64,000 nucleotides of DNA from Spiroplasma diminutum CUAS-1 (GTDB lineage Bacteria; Bacillota_I; Bacilli_A; Mycoplasmatales; Mycoplasmataceae): contig NC_021833.1 in the NCBI RefSeq assembly GCF_000439455.1, forward strand, positions 868,001 to 932,000. Direction: 5' to 3'. Position numbers and translations under genes: made by a program. Numbering within the stretch: the first letter of the stretch is position 1; each line of letters opens with the position of its first letter. The notes beneath the pieces were generated by a model, which searched no databases, was not told where the DNA came from, and was given only the letters and a program-made list of their open reading frames with translations. Shown in pieces: positions 45,574-57,128 of the stretch.

Positions 45574-47148
45574 TTAGTTTCTGCTTTTAAATTTTTCTAT
45601 TTCTAATTCTTTATTATATTTAAATCAATTTCTTGGTAATATTCGTAATGCAAAATCATTATTTTCAATGTCTTGTTTAGAAATAAGTACTTCATTAATA
45701 ATTCAAGCAATTAATAAAACAATTGCAAAAAAGATTAGTATTATTGGATCAATCATATTTTCTATTTTACCTGATTTAAATTTATTAATTAAAAAATCAA
45801 AATAAGCATAAACCAAAATTATTGATAATATAGACGTGCTTATTATTCCAATTGCAAAACCACCTTTTGCTTTTCTAACCTCGACTTTTTTTGTTCTTCT
45901 GTTATGTAAAACATATATCATGATAATTAAATAAGCTAAGAAACCAAACATAACTGTAGTATTTGAGGAATAATTAGCAACAATAAAGTAATTTATTTCT
46001 CCTGAACTATCATTTCAACCTAATGGGATTGAAATAATCAAAAATAAAACATAAATTGTTAATGTTATTATCATTCCAATAAAACCTGATTTAATGTAAC
46101 CAATTTCAGTAGTATGATTCTTTTTATAAATAAAATTTTCTTCAACAGCTGAATGAACTGTTTTTGGAATTAATGTTGTATAACCATTTACAGTTGTTAA
46201 TATAGTACATGCAATAATTAATTTGAACAATAATGCAATTCAAGGTTCTTTTTGAAATAGATTATCAAAAAGTTTAAACACATTCCCATCTGACGCACCA
46301 AAGAATATTGAGACTGTTATTATTATATAAAATGCTGTAACTGCAATTATTGCACTCATCATTGCTGGTGCAACAACTTGCTTGTGTTCACAATCTTTTT
46401 GTAATGTTGCAGCATAGATAAAACCATCAAATGCAAATAATATTGGTATCATTGTTGCAAAAAAACTATTCATAGATCAATTATCATATGGTTCCTCAGG
46501 ATTAAATGAATTATTAGAATTTGAATTTGTCAAAAATAATGTGAACCCTCCAATAACAATTGTAATTAAAGGTAGAAATTTAATAATAGTAAATATACTT
46601 TGAATTAATTTACTTGGCTTATGTGTATAAATATTCATAAGTGAAAATCCAACTAAAACAAGTGTTGAAATGAATAATTCCAAAGACATTCATTCCACTT
46701 TTCCAATTTTATTAACTAGATTTACACCATTAGTAATAATGTAAAATTCGTTTATACCATCAAATATAGTTTTAACTGTAAATAAAGCACCAAGTCCTGC
46801 AAGAATTGGAAGGTACATACAAATATACATAATTGAAAATAAAGAAGCTGTTCTCCTATTTATAAATTTGTTTGCTCAACTTTGAGCAGTTGAGTGTCCA
46901 TCTTTTTCTGTTGCTGAAGCAGCTTCAATAAAAGTTAACATAATCATTGAACAAAGAACTCCAATAAACATTCAGACTGTTAATGCCAATCAAGGATTTT
47001 GTCCTGCTTCATGTAAAACACCACCAGGTTCAGTTCTATTTTTTAAATAAATTCCACTACCAACAACAATTCCAAATACCATTGAAAAAATTGTTAAAAA
47101 TTCAAATGTTTTGTTTTTAGCTTTGTTAATTTTATTAACTTTTATCAT
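45574..47148 (-). CDS. APC-family amino acid permease, paralogue 1
   Basis: About 12 membrane helices, 524 residues. The N-terminus FLTIFSMVFGIVVGSGIYLKN fits the helix-1 GSGIF-type motif of the APC superfamily. It retains IPILFAFDGFIYAATLQKDCEHKQVVAPAMM. Substrate unknown. It was fragmented into five frames by TGA(Trp). It overlaps paralogue 2 by 14 bases; the preferred start is 47148 (ribosome binding site AAAGGAAG). Confidence 0.88.
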
Positions 47149-48679
47149 TTTTAACAACTTCCTTTTCTTTAAATTGAGCGATACTTTTTTCCTTATCATA
47201 ATGGAATCAATTTTTTGGATTAATTCTCAAATAGAAATCATTTGAGTCTATATTATTTTTTGAAATAATTGCTTCATTTATTGCTCAAGATATTGCCAAT
47301 ATAATTACAAAAATAAATCATAGTATTGGAGATACTAATTCCCCAATTATTAGAGATTCAATAATATTTAAATAATAAATATATGCCATTATAAAAATAA
47401 GCATTGATGAAGAAAATATACCAGCAAAATATGCTCCCTTAACTTTTCTAACTTCAACCTTCTTAGTTTTTCTATTAATTAACATTTGAATTAATAATGG
47501 TAAATTTAATAAATAAACAATAATAATTGTTGCATCAGAAGATAAATATGCAGTTTCCAAATAACTATCTTTGTTAGTTATTAATAAACTTGATGTTACA
47601 AAACCTATGAAAAAAATAAAAACTATAATCAAAGCTATTCAACTTGCCTTTATTTTTGAAAGCTCTTGTCCATTATTTTTTGAGTATATAAATTTTTCTT
47701 CAATAGATGCTCTAATTACTAAAGGATAAATTACACTATAAGCATTAACCATTGTTAATAAAGTAATAGTAATAATTAAATTAAATGCAAAGTGAGCTCT
47801 TGGGTCAACGTTTTCAAAAATATTTAAAATATTTCCATCTGTTGCCCCCATAAATATAGCAATGCTTATTACAATATAAAATATTGATACTGCAACAATC
47901 CCTGTCATCATTGCAGGAGCAACAACTTCTTTGTGTTCACAGTCTTTTTGTATTGCTGCAGAATCAAGAAAGCCATCAAATGCAAACATAATAGGTACCA
48001 TTGTTATAAATATATTATTAAATTTAAAACCACCTACATTTTCAGGAGTAAATGAACTTTCTTTTCCTAACGAAAAGAAAGTTATTCCTGCTATTAAAAC
48101 TGTAAGTAAAGGAACAAACTTTAAGAAAGATAAAGATGTTTGTAATATTTTTCCTGGTTTTGAAGTATATGTATTAAGTATTTGAAACAAAAATAAAATT
48201 AATGCTGCTGTAAATATCTCTATAACTAGTTTAGTATCACCATTTAAAAGATGATCATTTCCTGTATTGAATTTATGAATGATGTCTAAGGCTTGAAAGA
48301 AACTGCTTGTTGTAAATAGAGCTCCAATAATTATTAACACTGGTAAGTAAATTACTGCATAAAGAATAGTAACTAATGACCCATATCTTCTTCCAAGAAA
48401 TCTACCAGCTCATGCTGTTAAAGTATTGTGATCACCCTTTTTTGTTGAAGTTGATATTTCAATAAATGCTAACATCATCATACAACAAAATACTGCTATT
48501 AAAGTTCACACCGCTATTGCTAAATAAGGATTATTACCAGCTTTCGCAAGCACTCCATTATCACCAGCATTCTTTAAATAAATTCCACTACCAACAACAA
48601 TCCCAAATGTCATTGAAAAAACTGATAAAAATTCATAAATTTTATTTTTAGTTTTATTTTTTTTATTTACTTTAATCAT
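47135..48679 (-). CDS. APC-family amino acid permease, paralogue 2
   Basis: 514 residues with the same architecture as paralogue 1: start MIKVNKKNKTKNKIYEFLSV, helix 1 GIVVGSGIYLKNAG, and IMFAFDGFLDSAAIQKDCEHKEV. Conserved C-terminal NPKNWFHYDKEKSIAQF. TGA codons are Trp. It starts two bases after mnmG, so it is co-translated with it. Substrate unknown; an unusual insertion between mnmG and rsmG. Confidence 0.88.
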
Positions 48680-48680
48680 T

Positions 48681-50552
48681 TTATACCTCGTTATATTTCT
48701 TTTTTAAATGAAAAAGTAGCATTTGAATATCTGCAGGATTAACACCTGTTATTCTTGAAGCTTGTCCAATTGAAGATGGTTTAATTTTTTCAAATTTTTG
48801 TCTAGCTTCAACTGCTATATTTTCTACTTTTGAATAATCAATATCTTTTGGTATCTTTTTACTCTCCAGTTTTATAAATTTTTCTATTGTTTCATTTTCC
48901 TTTTTAATGTAACCTTCAAATCTAATTAAAATTAATAAAGTTTGAAGTTGCTGCTTTGATAATATACTTAATTCAGGAATATATTTTTTAAATATATTAA
49001 TATCAACTTTTGGTTGTTTTAAAATTTCAAAAGCACTAAACCCTTGATTTAAAACTGCTTGTTCTTTTTCTTTTAATTCAATTGCAAGTTCAGTTTTTGG
49101 ACTAAATCTAATTTCTTTAAGTAATTCAATACTTTCAAAAATTTCTTTTTCAAATTTCAAATGTTCATCTCATTCTTTTTTAGAAACTAACCCAATTTCA
49201 TAACCGTATTTTTTAAGTCTCATTTCTGAGTTATCATTTCTTAAAGTTAATCGATTTTCAGCCCTACTTGTTAAAAGTCTATAAGGTTCAATAACACCCT
49301 TATTAATTAAATCATCAATCATAACTCCAATATATGATTCATTTCTTTTTAAAATTAAAGGATCTTTATTATCAATTTTTCTAACTGCGTTTATTCCTGC
49401 AATTAATCCTTGACCAGCAGCTTCTTCATAGCCACTTGTTCCATTTATTTGTCCAGCCAAAAATAAATTTTCTATAATTTTTAATTCTAAAGAAAGTTTC
49501 AATTGTTGCGGATCTACGCAATCATATTCTATTGCATAGGCTCATTTATCAACAACTACATTTTCAAATCCAGGTAAACTTCTTAACATTTTATCTTGAA
49601 TATCAATTGGCATTGATGTTGAAAAACCTTGAACATAAAAAGTATCAAGTGATTTTGATTCTGGTTCTAAAAATATTTGATGAGTTTCTTTTGATTGAAA
49701 TCTAACAATCTTATCTTCAAAACTTGGACAATATCTTGGTCCAATTGATTCAATTTGACCTGAATACATTGCAGATTTATGTAAATTATCTTCAATGATT
49801 TTTTTAGTTTCAGATGTAGAATGAATCAAATAACAAACCTCTTGATTTTCAAAAGGTAAAAATTTCTTTGTAGAAAAAGAAAAAGCCAGATCTTCATTTG
49901 TTCCTGGTTCAATTATTGCTTTTGTTAAATCAATTGAATCCATTTTAACTCTTGGAGGTGTTCCGGTTTTAAATCTGAAAGTTTTTAAACCAAGTTTAAG
50001 TAGTGTTTGACTTAATGACTTAGTTGTCATTTCATCATTTGGTCCAGATTCATATTTTTCTTCTCCTCTATATATTAAAGAAGATAAATACGTACCTGTG
50101 GTTAATACTACAGCTTCACAAAATATTTCAGTCCCATCTTCAAGTAAAACAGATTTAACTTTATTTGTTGAGTCTAATGAGATATCTCTAACAACCCCAA
50201 TTACTAATTCTAAATTAGTTTGATTCTCAACAACTGATTGCATATATTTTGAATATTCAATTTTATCAGATTGAGCTCTTAATGCTCATATTCCTGGACC
50301 CCTTGATGAATTCAATAATTTCATTTGTAAAGCAGTTGCATCTGCTGCTTTACCCATTTCACCACCAAGTGAATCAATTTCTCTTACAACGATTCCTTTT
50401 GCAGGTCCACCCACTGATGGATTACAAGGCATTGTTGCAATTTTATCTTTATATAAGTTTACAAGAATAGTTTTTTTTCCTAATCTTGCAGAAGCAAGTG
50501 CAGCTTCAACCCCGGCATGACCAGCGCCAACTACAACTATATCAGCTTGCAT
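48681..50552 (-). CDS. mnmG: tRNA uridine-5-carboxymethylaminomethyl modification enzyme
   Basis: FAD enzyme (GidA) that with MnmE modifies U34 of certain tRNAs. 623 residues. [20 protein letters not shown], the [12 protein letters not shown] motif and the Cys-rich end are present. Two ATGs fit (50558, 50552); the second has better spacing to a GGGGG. TGA codons are Trp. Confidence 0.96.
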
Positions 50553-50572
50553 GTGCATGCCCCCATTCTAAT

Positions 50573-52087
50573 TTATTTTATTCTTTCGAATAAAACCAGT
50601 TTTTCAGTAATTTTTTCATGATCAAAATCACCTTCAATATTTTCAAAAGTTATTAAATTTGGATTTAAACCCATTTGTTTAATCATACTTGGATAACTTT
50701 TTACTAATATAGGTTTCAATAAATATGAAATAATAATGATATTTTTTTGAAGTACAGTTAAGACTTCAAGTAATTGATCAATTTTTTGTTCTTTTTCCAA
50801 AACTCATGGTTTAGAGTCTTCAATAAATTTATTGCATTCCTGTCCTAGTCGTAATACAACTTGTGTTGCTTCAGACATATTATAAGAATCCATTAATTTT
50901 TTGTATTCTTTTATTGTTTCAAAACCTTTTTTTACAAGTCAATGACTAGAAACATCAATTTTATTTAATTTACCATCAAAGTATTTAATAATCATATTTG
51001 AAACTCTTGAAATTAAATTTCCAATGTTATTTGCTAAATTATTATTGAATGATTCTATAAATAATTCATTTGTAAAATTACCATCTTTATCGGTTGGTAA
51101 ATTATTAATAATATAGAATCTTAATGCATCACTTGAATAGTTATTAATAATTTCAACTGGGTCTAAAACATTTCCAATTGATTTTGACATTTTTTTATCT
51201 CCACTAAGTATTCAACCATGTGATAATAATTTATCAGGTGTTTTTAGTCCAAGTGAATTTAACATAACTGTTCAATAAATTGAGTGAAACCTAGTGATTT
51301 CTTTTCCTATAATTTGTAGTACTTCTGAATCTTTACTTCAAAATTTTTTAAGTAAAGATTCATCTTTTGTTTTATAACCAAGTGCTGTAATATAATTTGA
51401 TAACGCATCTAATCATACATATATTACATGTTTAGGATTTTCTTTTATTTGAATTCCTCAATTAAAACTTACCCTTGTAACTGATAGATCTTCTAAATCA
51501 TTATTAATAAAATTATTTAACATTTCTTTTTTTCTTGCTTCAGGTTCTAAAAAATCTGTTTTAAATAATTCCTGAAGATATTTTTGAAAATTTGAAACTC
51601 TAAGCATATATGTTTCTTCTTCAAAATCAATTGCCTTATTACCACAAACTAAATGTTGAAGGTTTTCATCCATTTGCTCTGATGTTAAAAATTCTTCACA
51701 ACTTATGCAATATTTTCCCTTATAACTTGAAGGATAAATTAAATCCTTTTGTAAAAGATCACTAAAGATTTCTCTTACTGCAAAAATATGATCTTCATCA
51801 GTAGTTCTAATAAATCGATCATAATCAATGTCTAAAATTTTTCAAAGGTTAATAAAACCTTTAACAATTTGGTCTACATATTGTTTTGGTTCTAAATTAT
51901 TTTCTTTTGCTTTTTGTTCAATTTTTTGTCCATGTTCATCAGATCCAGTTAAAAAGAAAACATCGTATCCATTTTCTTTTTTATATCTAGAAATAGTATC
52001 TGCCAATGTTGTTGTATAAGCATGTCCAATATGTAAATTACCACTTGGATAATATATTGGAGTAGTTACAAAAAAATTTTTTTTCAT
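50573..52087 (-). CDS. metG: methionyl-tRNA synthetase
   Basis: Charges tRNA-Met. 504 residues. HIGH motif [30 protein letters not shown] as KMSKS. The short C-terminus has no EMAP tRNA-binding domain, so this is the short form. Many TGA(Trp) codons; two bases after hpt-like. Between hpt-like and mnmG. Confidence 0.95.
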
Positions 52088-52088
52088 A

Positions 52089-52601
52089 CTATTCTTCGAA
52101 TGAAAGACTATAAATTCCTTTTAGTCCTCTATAACTTTCTTTATATGTTAAACCATATCCAACTAAGAAAAGATCTTCTATTTTAAAAAGTGAAGTGCTT
52201 TCTAATTCTATATTTCTTTCTTTTGTATTTTTTTCAATAAGATTTAAAATTTGAACATTTGCAGGACCTTCGTTTTTTACAAGATTATATAATCTTTCTA
52301 ATCTATTTCCTTTATTTAAAACGTCATTAACAATAAGAACATTCTTATCTTTTAAAGTATTTTTTAATTCTAAATCAATTAAAACTTCTTCATCTTCTCT
52401 GGGATTTGTTACAAATTGAATTGTCACGTCAATTGGTAATTCTCTAATTAAATCAGCTATAAATATAAATGAGCTTGATAAATCAGCTACGATTGTAAGT
52501 TGTTGATCTTCATAAGTTTTTCCTAAATCACTTCCAACTTTTGCAATTGCTGCTTTAATTTCTTCTTCAGTGATTAAAGTCACTAATTTTTGATTATCCA
52601 T
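52089..52601 (-). CDS. degenerate hypoxanthine phosphoribosyltransferase-like protein
   Basis: 170 residues aligning with HPRT, including the C-terminal [21 protein letters not shown], but the PRPP loop reads [14 protein letters not shown] (88-101) where Hpt has VIIIEDIIDTGQTL: the acidic pair and the DTG are changed. The SSYSGTES-like loop is replaced by VTNPREDEE. So PRPP binding is probably lost. It overlaps the purB 3' end by 8 bases, between purB and metG, and is distinct from the intact hpt at 31.6 kb. A regulatory or structural partner is possible. Confidence 0.8.
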   Translation of the reverse strand: MDNQKLVTLITEEEIKAAIAKVGSDLGKTYEDQQLTIVADLSSSFIFIADLIRELPIDVTIQFVTNPREDEEVLIDLELKNTLKDKNVLIVNDVLNKGNRLERLYNLVKNEGPANVQILNLIEKNTKERNIELESTSLFKIEDLFLVGYGLTYKESYRGLKGIYSLSFEE

Positions 52602-53898
52602 AATTCTCCATCACCCTTCTAAACATTTTTTCTACATTTCTTAAGAAAAAATTAATATCAAAAAGATTGTCTATTTCTTCTTGTTCTGCTATAAAATTTT
52701 TAATACCATTTTCTATTAAAACTTCTTTAAAATCTCTTTTTGAACTTTGTGCTTCTAATGTACATTTCTGTACAAAATCATAAACTTGTTCTCTTGAAAA
52801 ATCATAGTTCATTAATATATAAGTCAGTATCCTTTGACTAAAGAATAAGCCCTTTTGCTCATTAATATGTAAATCAATTTTATCTTTATTAATTACCAAA
52901 TCATTTATGGTAGTGTTCATTCTTTTTGATACATATATAATTATATTATAAATATCTGGAAAAATTAATCTTTCGTTTGAACTATGAGATATATCTCTTT
53001 CATGTCATAATACATTGTTTTCAAATGCTGCATTCACAAAAGATCTAGCGTATCTAGAAAGACCACAAATATTTTCTGAACTAATTGGGTTTTTTTTATG
53101 AGGCATTGAACTTGATCCTTTTTGACCAATTCCAAATCCTTCACAAATTTCTTGAACCTCACTTCTCTGAAAGTGTCTAATCTCTGTTGAAATTTTTTCC
53201 AATGTTGATGCAATATTTGCAATTACAGATATTAAAAAGGCATGTCTATCTCTTTGTGTAACCTGAGTAGATATATTATCAATATTCAAGTTCATTTTAT
53301 TTGCAACAAATTCTTCAACCTCTATTTCAAGATTGGCATAATTCCCCATTGATCCTGATATTTTAGCTACTTCAATTTGCTTTCTTGCTAATTTTAATCT
53401 TTCCAATTGTCTCTTTATTTCATCAAATCACAATAAAAATTTTAATCCAAGTGACGTTGGTTCTCCATACATTCCATGAGTTCTTCCCATTATAATTATA
53501 TCTTTTGTTTCAATTGCCTTTTGTTTAAGAACTTCTGTCATTTTATTTAATACTTCTTCTAATAAGATATTTGATTGCTGAATCATTTTATTTTGAGCAG
53601 TATCAACAATATCTGTTGATGTCAGTCCTAAGTGAATTCATTTCTTTTCTGAACTTAAAGTTTCAGAAATCATCCTTGTAAATGCTACAACGTCATGTTT
53701 TGTTTCTTCTTCTATTTCAAGCATTCTTTGTCTGTTAACTTTCGCTTTTGAACAAATTTCTTTAGCATCTTTTTCAGGAATAATTCCTAACTTTACTCAT
53801 GCATTGACAACTTGAATTTCAACATCTAATCAAATATTCAATTTATTATCTTCTGACCAGATATTTTCAATTTCTTTAATTCCATAACGTTCTATCAT
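52594..53898 (-). CDS. purB: adenylosuccinate lyase
   Basis: Cleaves adenylosuccinate to AMP (and SAICAR). 434 residues. Fumarase-family signature [11 protein letters not shown], and [13 protein letters not shown]. It has one TGG (NIWSED) beside several TGA Trp codons. 14 bases after purA, making IMP-to-AMP conversion a unit. Confidence 0.97.
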
Positions 53899-53912
53899 TT
53901 AATTCACCTCCA

Positions 53913-55202
53913 TTAAAATATATTTTCTAAAATTACTGTTTGCTCTCTATCAGGACCTACAGAAAATCCTGCGATTTTAACTTCACAAATTTTTTCAATC
54001 ATTTTTAAATAATTTTTTGCTTCATCTGGTAACTGATCAAATGAAGTAACACCAGTTATATCCTCTGATCATCCTGGATTTTCTAAATATACAGGTTTAC
54101 ACATTTCATACATTTGATTTGTACTTGGTACATTGTTAATTTCTTTACCATTTAATTCATACTTAACACATATATTTATTTGATCTATACCTGATAAAAC
54201 ATCAAGTAGAGTTATAAATAATGAATCGATACCCGATGTTCTAATTGCGTGTTTCAAAGCAACTGCATCAAGTCATCCAATTCTTCTTGGACGTTTAGTG
54301 TTTGATCCATATTCATGACCACGTTCTCTAATTCCATCACCAATTTCATTTAATAATTCTGTAGGAAAGGCACCTGCCCCAACTCTTGTTGAATAAGCTT
54401 TAACAACTCCCATTGTTGAATCAATTAATTTATGACTAATTCCACTTCCTGTTGAAGCATTATTTGCAGATGTATTTGAACTTGTTACATAAGGATAAGT
54501 CCCATGGTCAATATCAAGAAGGGCCCCTTGTGCTCCTTCAAATAAAACTTTTTTTCCTTCTTTAATTGCTGTTTCAATAAAAATATCTGTATCAATTATT
54601 TTATCTTTAATTTTTTGATAAGCATCCATTAAGTCGTTATATGTTTGATCAAAATCTAATGCTTCAACATTAAACATATTTTTTAAAAATTTCATTTGAT
54701 AATCAAAAACAATTTTAAATCTCTCTTTAAAATTTTCTTCTCTCAATTCTCCAAGTCTAATTCCTAATCTTGAAACCTTATCTTGATATGCTGGACCAAT
54801 TCCTCTTTTAGTTGTTCCAATTTTATTTTCACCACGTGCCTCTTCCTGAGCCTCGTCAATTTTAATATGATAAGGTAAAATTAATTGAACTCTATCAGAA
54901 ATTAATAAATTTCCATAACTAACTCCACTATTTTTAATTACTTCAAATTCCTTTACAAGATTTAATAAATTAACTACACATCCGTTTGCAATAACGCTTG
55001 TAACTTTTTTATTAAAAATACCTGAAGGTATTATTGTGACTTTATGTTTTTGACCATTAAAATTAATTACATGACCAGCATTGTCTCCTCCTGCAAATCT
55101 AACTACTAAGTCAGCTTTTTGAGCAAAATAGTCAGTCATTTTACCTTTACCTTCGTCTCCTCATTGAGAACCAACAACAACTAATGAATTGTACTTTTGC
55201 AT
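53913..55202 (-). CDS. purA: adenylosuccinate synthetase
   Basis: First step from IMP to AMP with Asp and GTP. 429 residues. [23 protein letters not shown] and [17 protein letters not shown] in GSQW is Trp, so the true start is 55202, not the later Met. AAAGGAG upstream. With purB downstream. Confidence 0.98.
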
Positions 55203-55212
55203 TTTTTCTCCT

Positions 55213-55773
55213 TTAATTATATTTATTCATAATTTTTTTAAGCTCTTTGTCTAAAACAAATTCTTCAACAAAATTTGATATATCAGAAATTTTACTTTTA
55301 ATTAAATTTAGTTCTTCATTATTCATTTTAGATAATACTCAATCAACTATTTTATATTGGCCTGGTGCTCCAATGCCAATTTTTAATCTATTAAAATTTT
55401 CTGTTTTTAAGTGACTTATTATATTTTTAATTCCGTTATGTCCGCCAGAACTGCCGTTTGTTTTAAATCTAATAGTTGATAAATCTAAATCTTTATCGTC
55501 ATAAATAACTATAAATTCTTCAGTTTTAATTTTGTAATAGCTCATAATACCTGAAATTGCTTCTCCTGAAAGATTCATAAATGTTTGCGGTTTGACAAAT
55601 AATACTTTCTCTCCTTTTATATTAGAAAAGTAAATCTCAGACTTAAAATCTTCAATACTTTTTTGAAATCCATATTTTTCCAATAAAACATCAATAGCTA
55701 TGAATCCCGCATTGTGTCTTGTACTTTTATAATTGCTTCCAGGATTACCTAATCCCACAATTAATTTAGGCAT
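55213..55773 (-). CDS. pth: peptidyl-tRNA hydrolase
   Basis: Recycles peptidyl-tRNA that drops off ribosomes. 186 residues. LGNPGSNYKSTRHNAGF, KPQTFMNLSG, and NGSSGGHNGI are intact. TGA (VDWVLS) is Trp, so it ends at 55213. Directly after prs, 1-base gap. Confidence 0.96.
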
Positions 55774-55774
55774 A

Positions 55775-56812
55775 TTATTTATTAAATTCCTTTAAATACT
55801 GTTCTACTCTTTTAACAATTTCATTTTGTTCATCATTATATACACCTGTTAATGAAGATTTTTCATATGAATTTTGAATCATTCTCGCTAAAAGTTTAGC
55901 TACAGAAATGATTTTTAATCCTTTAAATTTTCTTTCTTCAGGAATTTCAATTGTGTCTGTAACAACAACTTGTTTAACAGTTTTATCATTTATAACTGCT
56001 TCCATTTTTGAAACTGCTTCTCCATTGAATAATCCGTGACATGCAATTATATAAATGTCTTTTGCACCTTGTTCTTTAAGGGCTTGTGCACCTTTAATGA
56101 TTGTTCCACCTGTGTCAATCATGTCGTCAATAATAAAACAAGTCTTATCTTTAACATCTCCTAAAATAAATTCTACTTCTGCCTTATTAGGTTCAGGTCT
56201 TCTTTTTGCAATTACAGCAATACCATTTGTAATATTTCCTGTATATTTTGCAACCCCATGTACCCTTGTTAAACCACCATGATCTGGTGATACCAATATA
56301 CATTGTGTAGGATCTAATTTTTTAGTAGATATTGTATCAATAATTTCTGATGCTACAATTTGAGCTGTTGAAAAATTATCTGTAGGAACATTAAAGAATC
56401 CCATAATTTGTGCAGAGTGTAAATCAACAGTTATAACTCTATGCACCCCAGCAGTTTCTATTAAATTTGCAACTAATTTAGAAGTAATAGGTTGTCTTCC
56501 CTTTGCTTTTCTATCTTGTCTTGCATAACCAAAATAAGGAATAACCACATTTATTTTTGCGGCACTTGCTCTTTTAAATGCATCAACTGCAATTAATAAT
56601 TCCATTAAATTATCATTTACTGGTTGATTTGTTGATTGAATGATATATATTTCTTGACCTCTTACTGAATCAAGTGATTGTACAATCATTTCTCCATCTA
56701 AGAATTTTGAAGTTTTTGCTTGTGATTCTTCAACACCAAGTATTTCACATATTTTTTTTGTTAAGTTTTTGTTTGATGATAAACCGAAAATCATAATGTC
56801 TTTTTTGTTCAT
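55775..56812 (-). CDS. prs: ribose-phosphate pyrophosphokinase
   Basis: Makes PRPP from ribose-5-phosphate and ATP, feeding salvage by Hpt. 345 residues. VDLHSAQIMGFF, PYFGYARQDRK, and the PRPP loop IIDDMIDTGGTI. The frame extends upstream, but the ATG at 56812 (MNKKDIMIFGLSS) follows TAAGGAG. It heads the nine-gene run. Confidence 0.97.
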   Translation of the reverse strand: MNKKDIMIFGLSSNKNLTKKICEILGVEESQAKTSKFLDGEMIVQSLDSVRGQEIYIIQSTNQPVNDNLMELLIAVDAFKRASAAKINVVIPYFGYARQDRKAKGRQPITSKLVANLIETAGVHRVITVDLHSAQIMGFFNVPTDNFSTAQIVASEIIDTISTKKLDPTQCILVSPDHGGLTRVHGVAKYTGNITNGIAVIAKRRPEPNKAEVEFILGDVKDKTCFIIDDMIDTGGTIIKGAQALKEQGAKDIYIIACHGLFNGEAVSKMEAVINDKTVKQVVVTDTIEIPEERKFKGLKIISVAKLLARMIQNSYEKSSLTGVYNDEQNEIVKRVEQYLKEFNK

Positions 56813-57019
56813 AAATATAAGTCTCCTTAAATATAATAACAAATTTTTAGACTGCTTTTGATATTTGCTAGATTTTAAAAACATTAAATATGAGAGGTAT
56901 TTCTTTATAACATACAAGTTAAAATAAAAAGTTTGGGCCTTCTAGACAACGTTTTTTTAATTAGAAGACATTAAAATATTAATATTTAGTCAAAATTAGT
57001 GAATTAATTTAATTTAATA

Positions 57020-57097
57020 TATAATAAATAATGAGTTTAAGGGAGTTTTTCAATTAATTACTGCCTTAATTATTCTTTTTTTAAGTCTAATAGACTT
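57020..57097 (+). promoter_or_regulatory. ABC-F gene promoter and leader with attenuator-like hairpin
   Basis: -10 TATAAT at 57020-57025. A tiny frame ATG..MSLREFFN (57031-57057) starts at the predicted RNA 5' end and is followed by a 6-bp hairpin AAGTCT/AGACTT (57083-57097) with a T-tract before the true start at 57129. This arrangement recalls ribosome-mediated attenuators of antibiotic-resistance ABC-F genes. The divergent gap 56813-57128 otherwise holds the prs leader. Confidence 0.4.
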
Positions 57098-57128
57098 TTT
57101 TTATTGTAAAAATTATGGAGGAACATAT

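Noticed and set aside
45574-48679. Apparently broken permease genes (five and two frames)
   Set aside because: All fragments are in one frame and every break is TGA, read as Trp here.
54825-54840. Second CACGTG as a parS site
   Set aside because: Flanks are not palindromic (ACCACGTGCC) and it lies in purA coding sequence.
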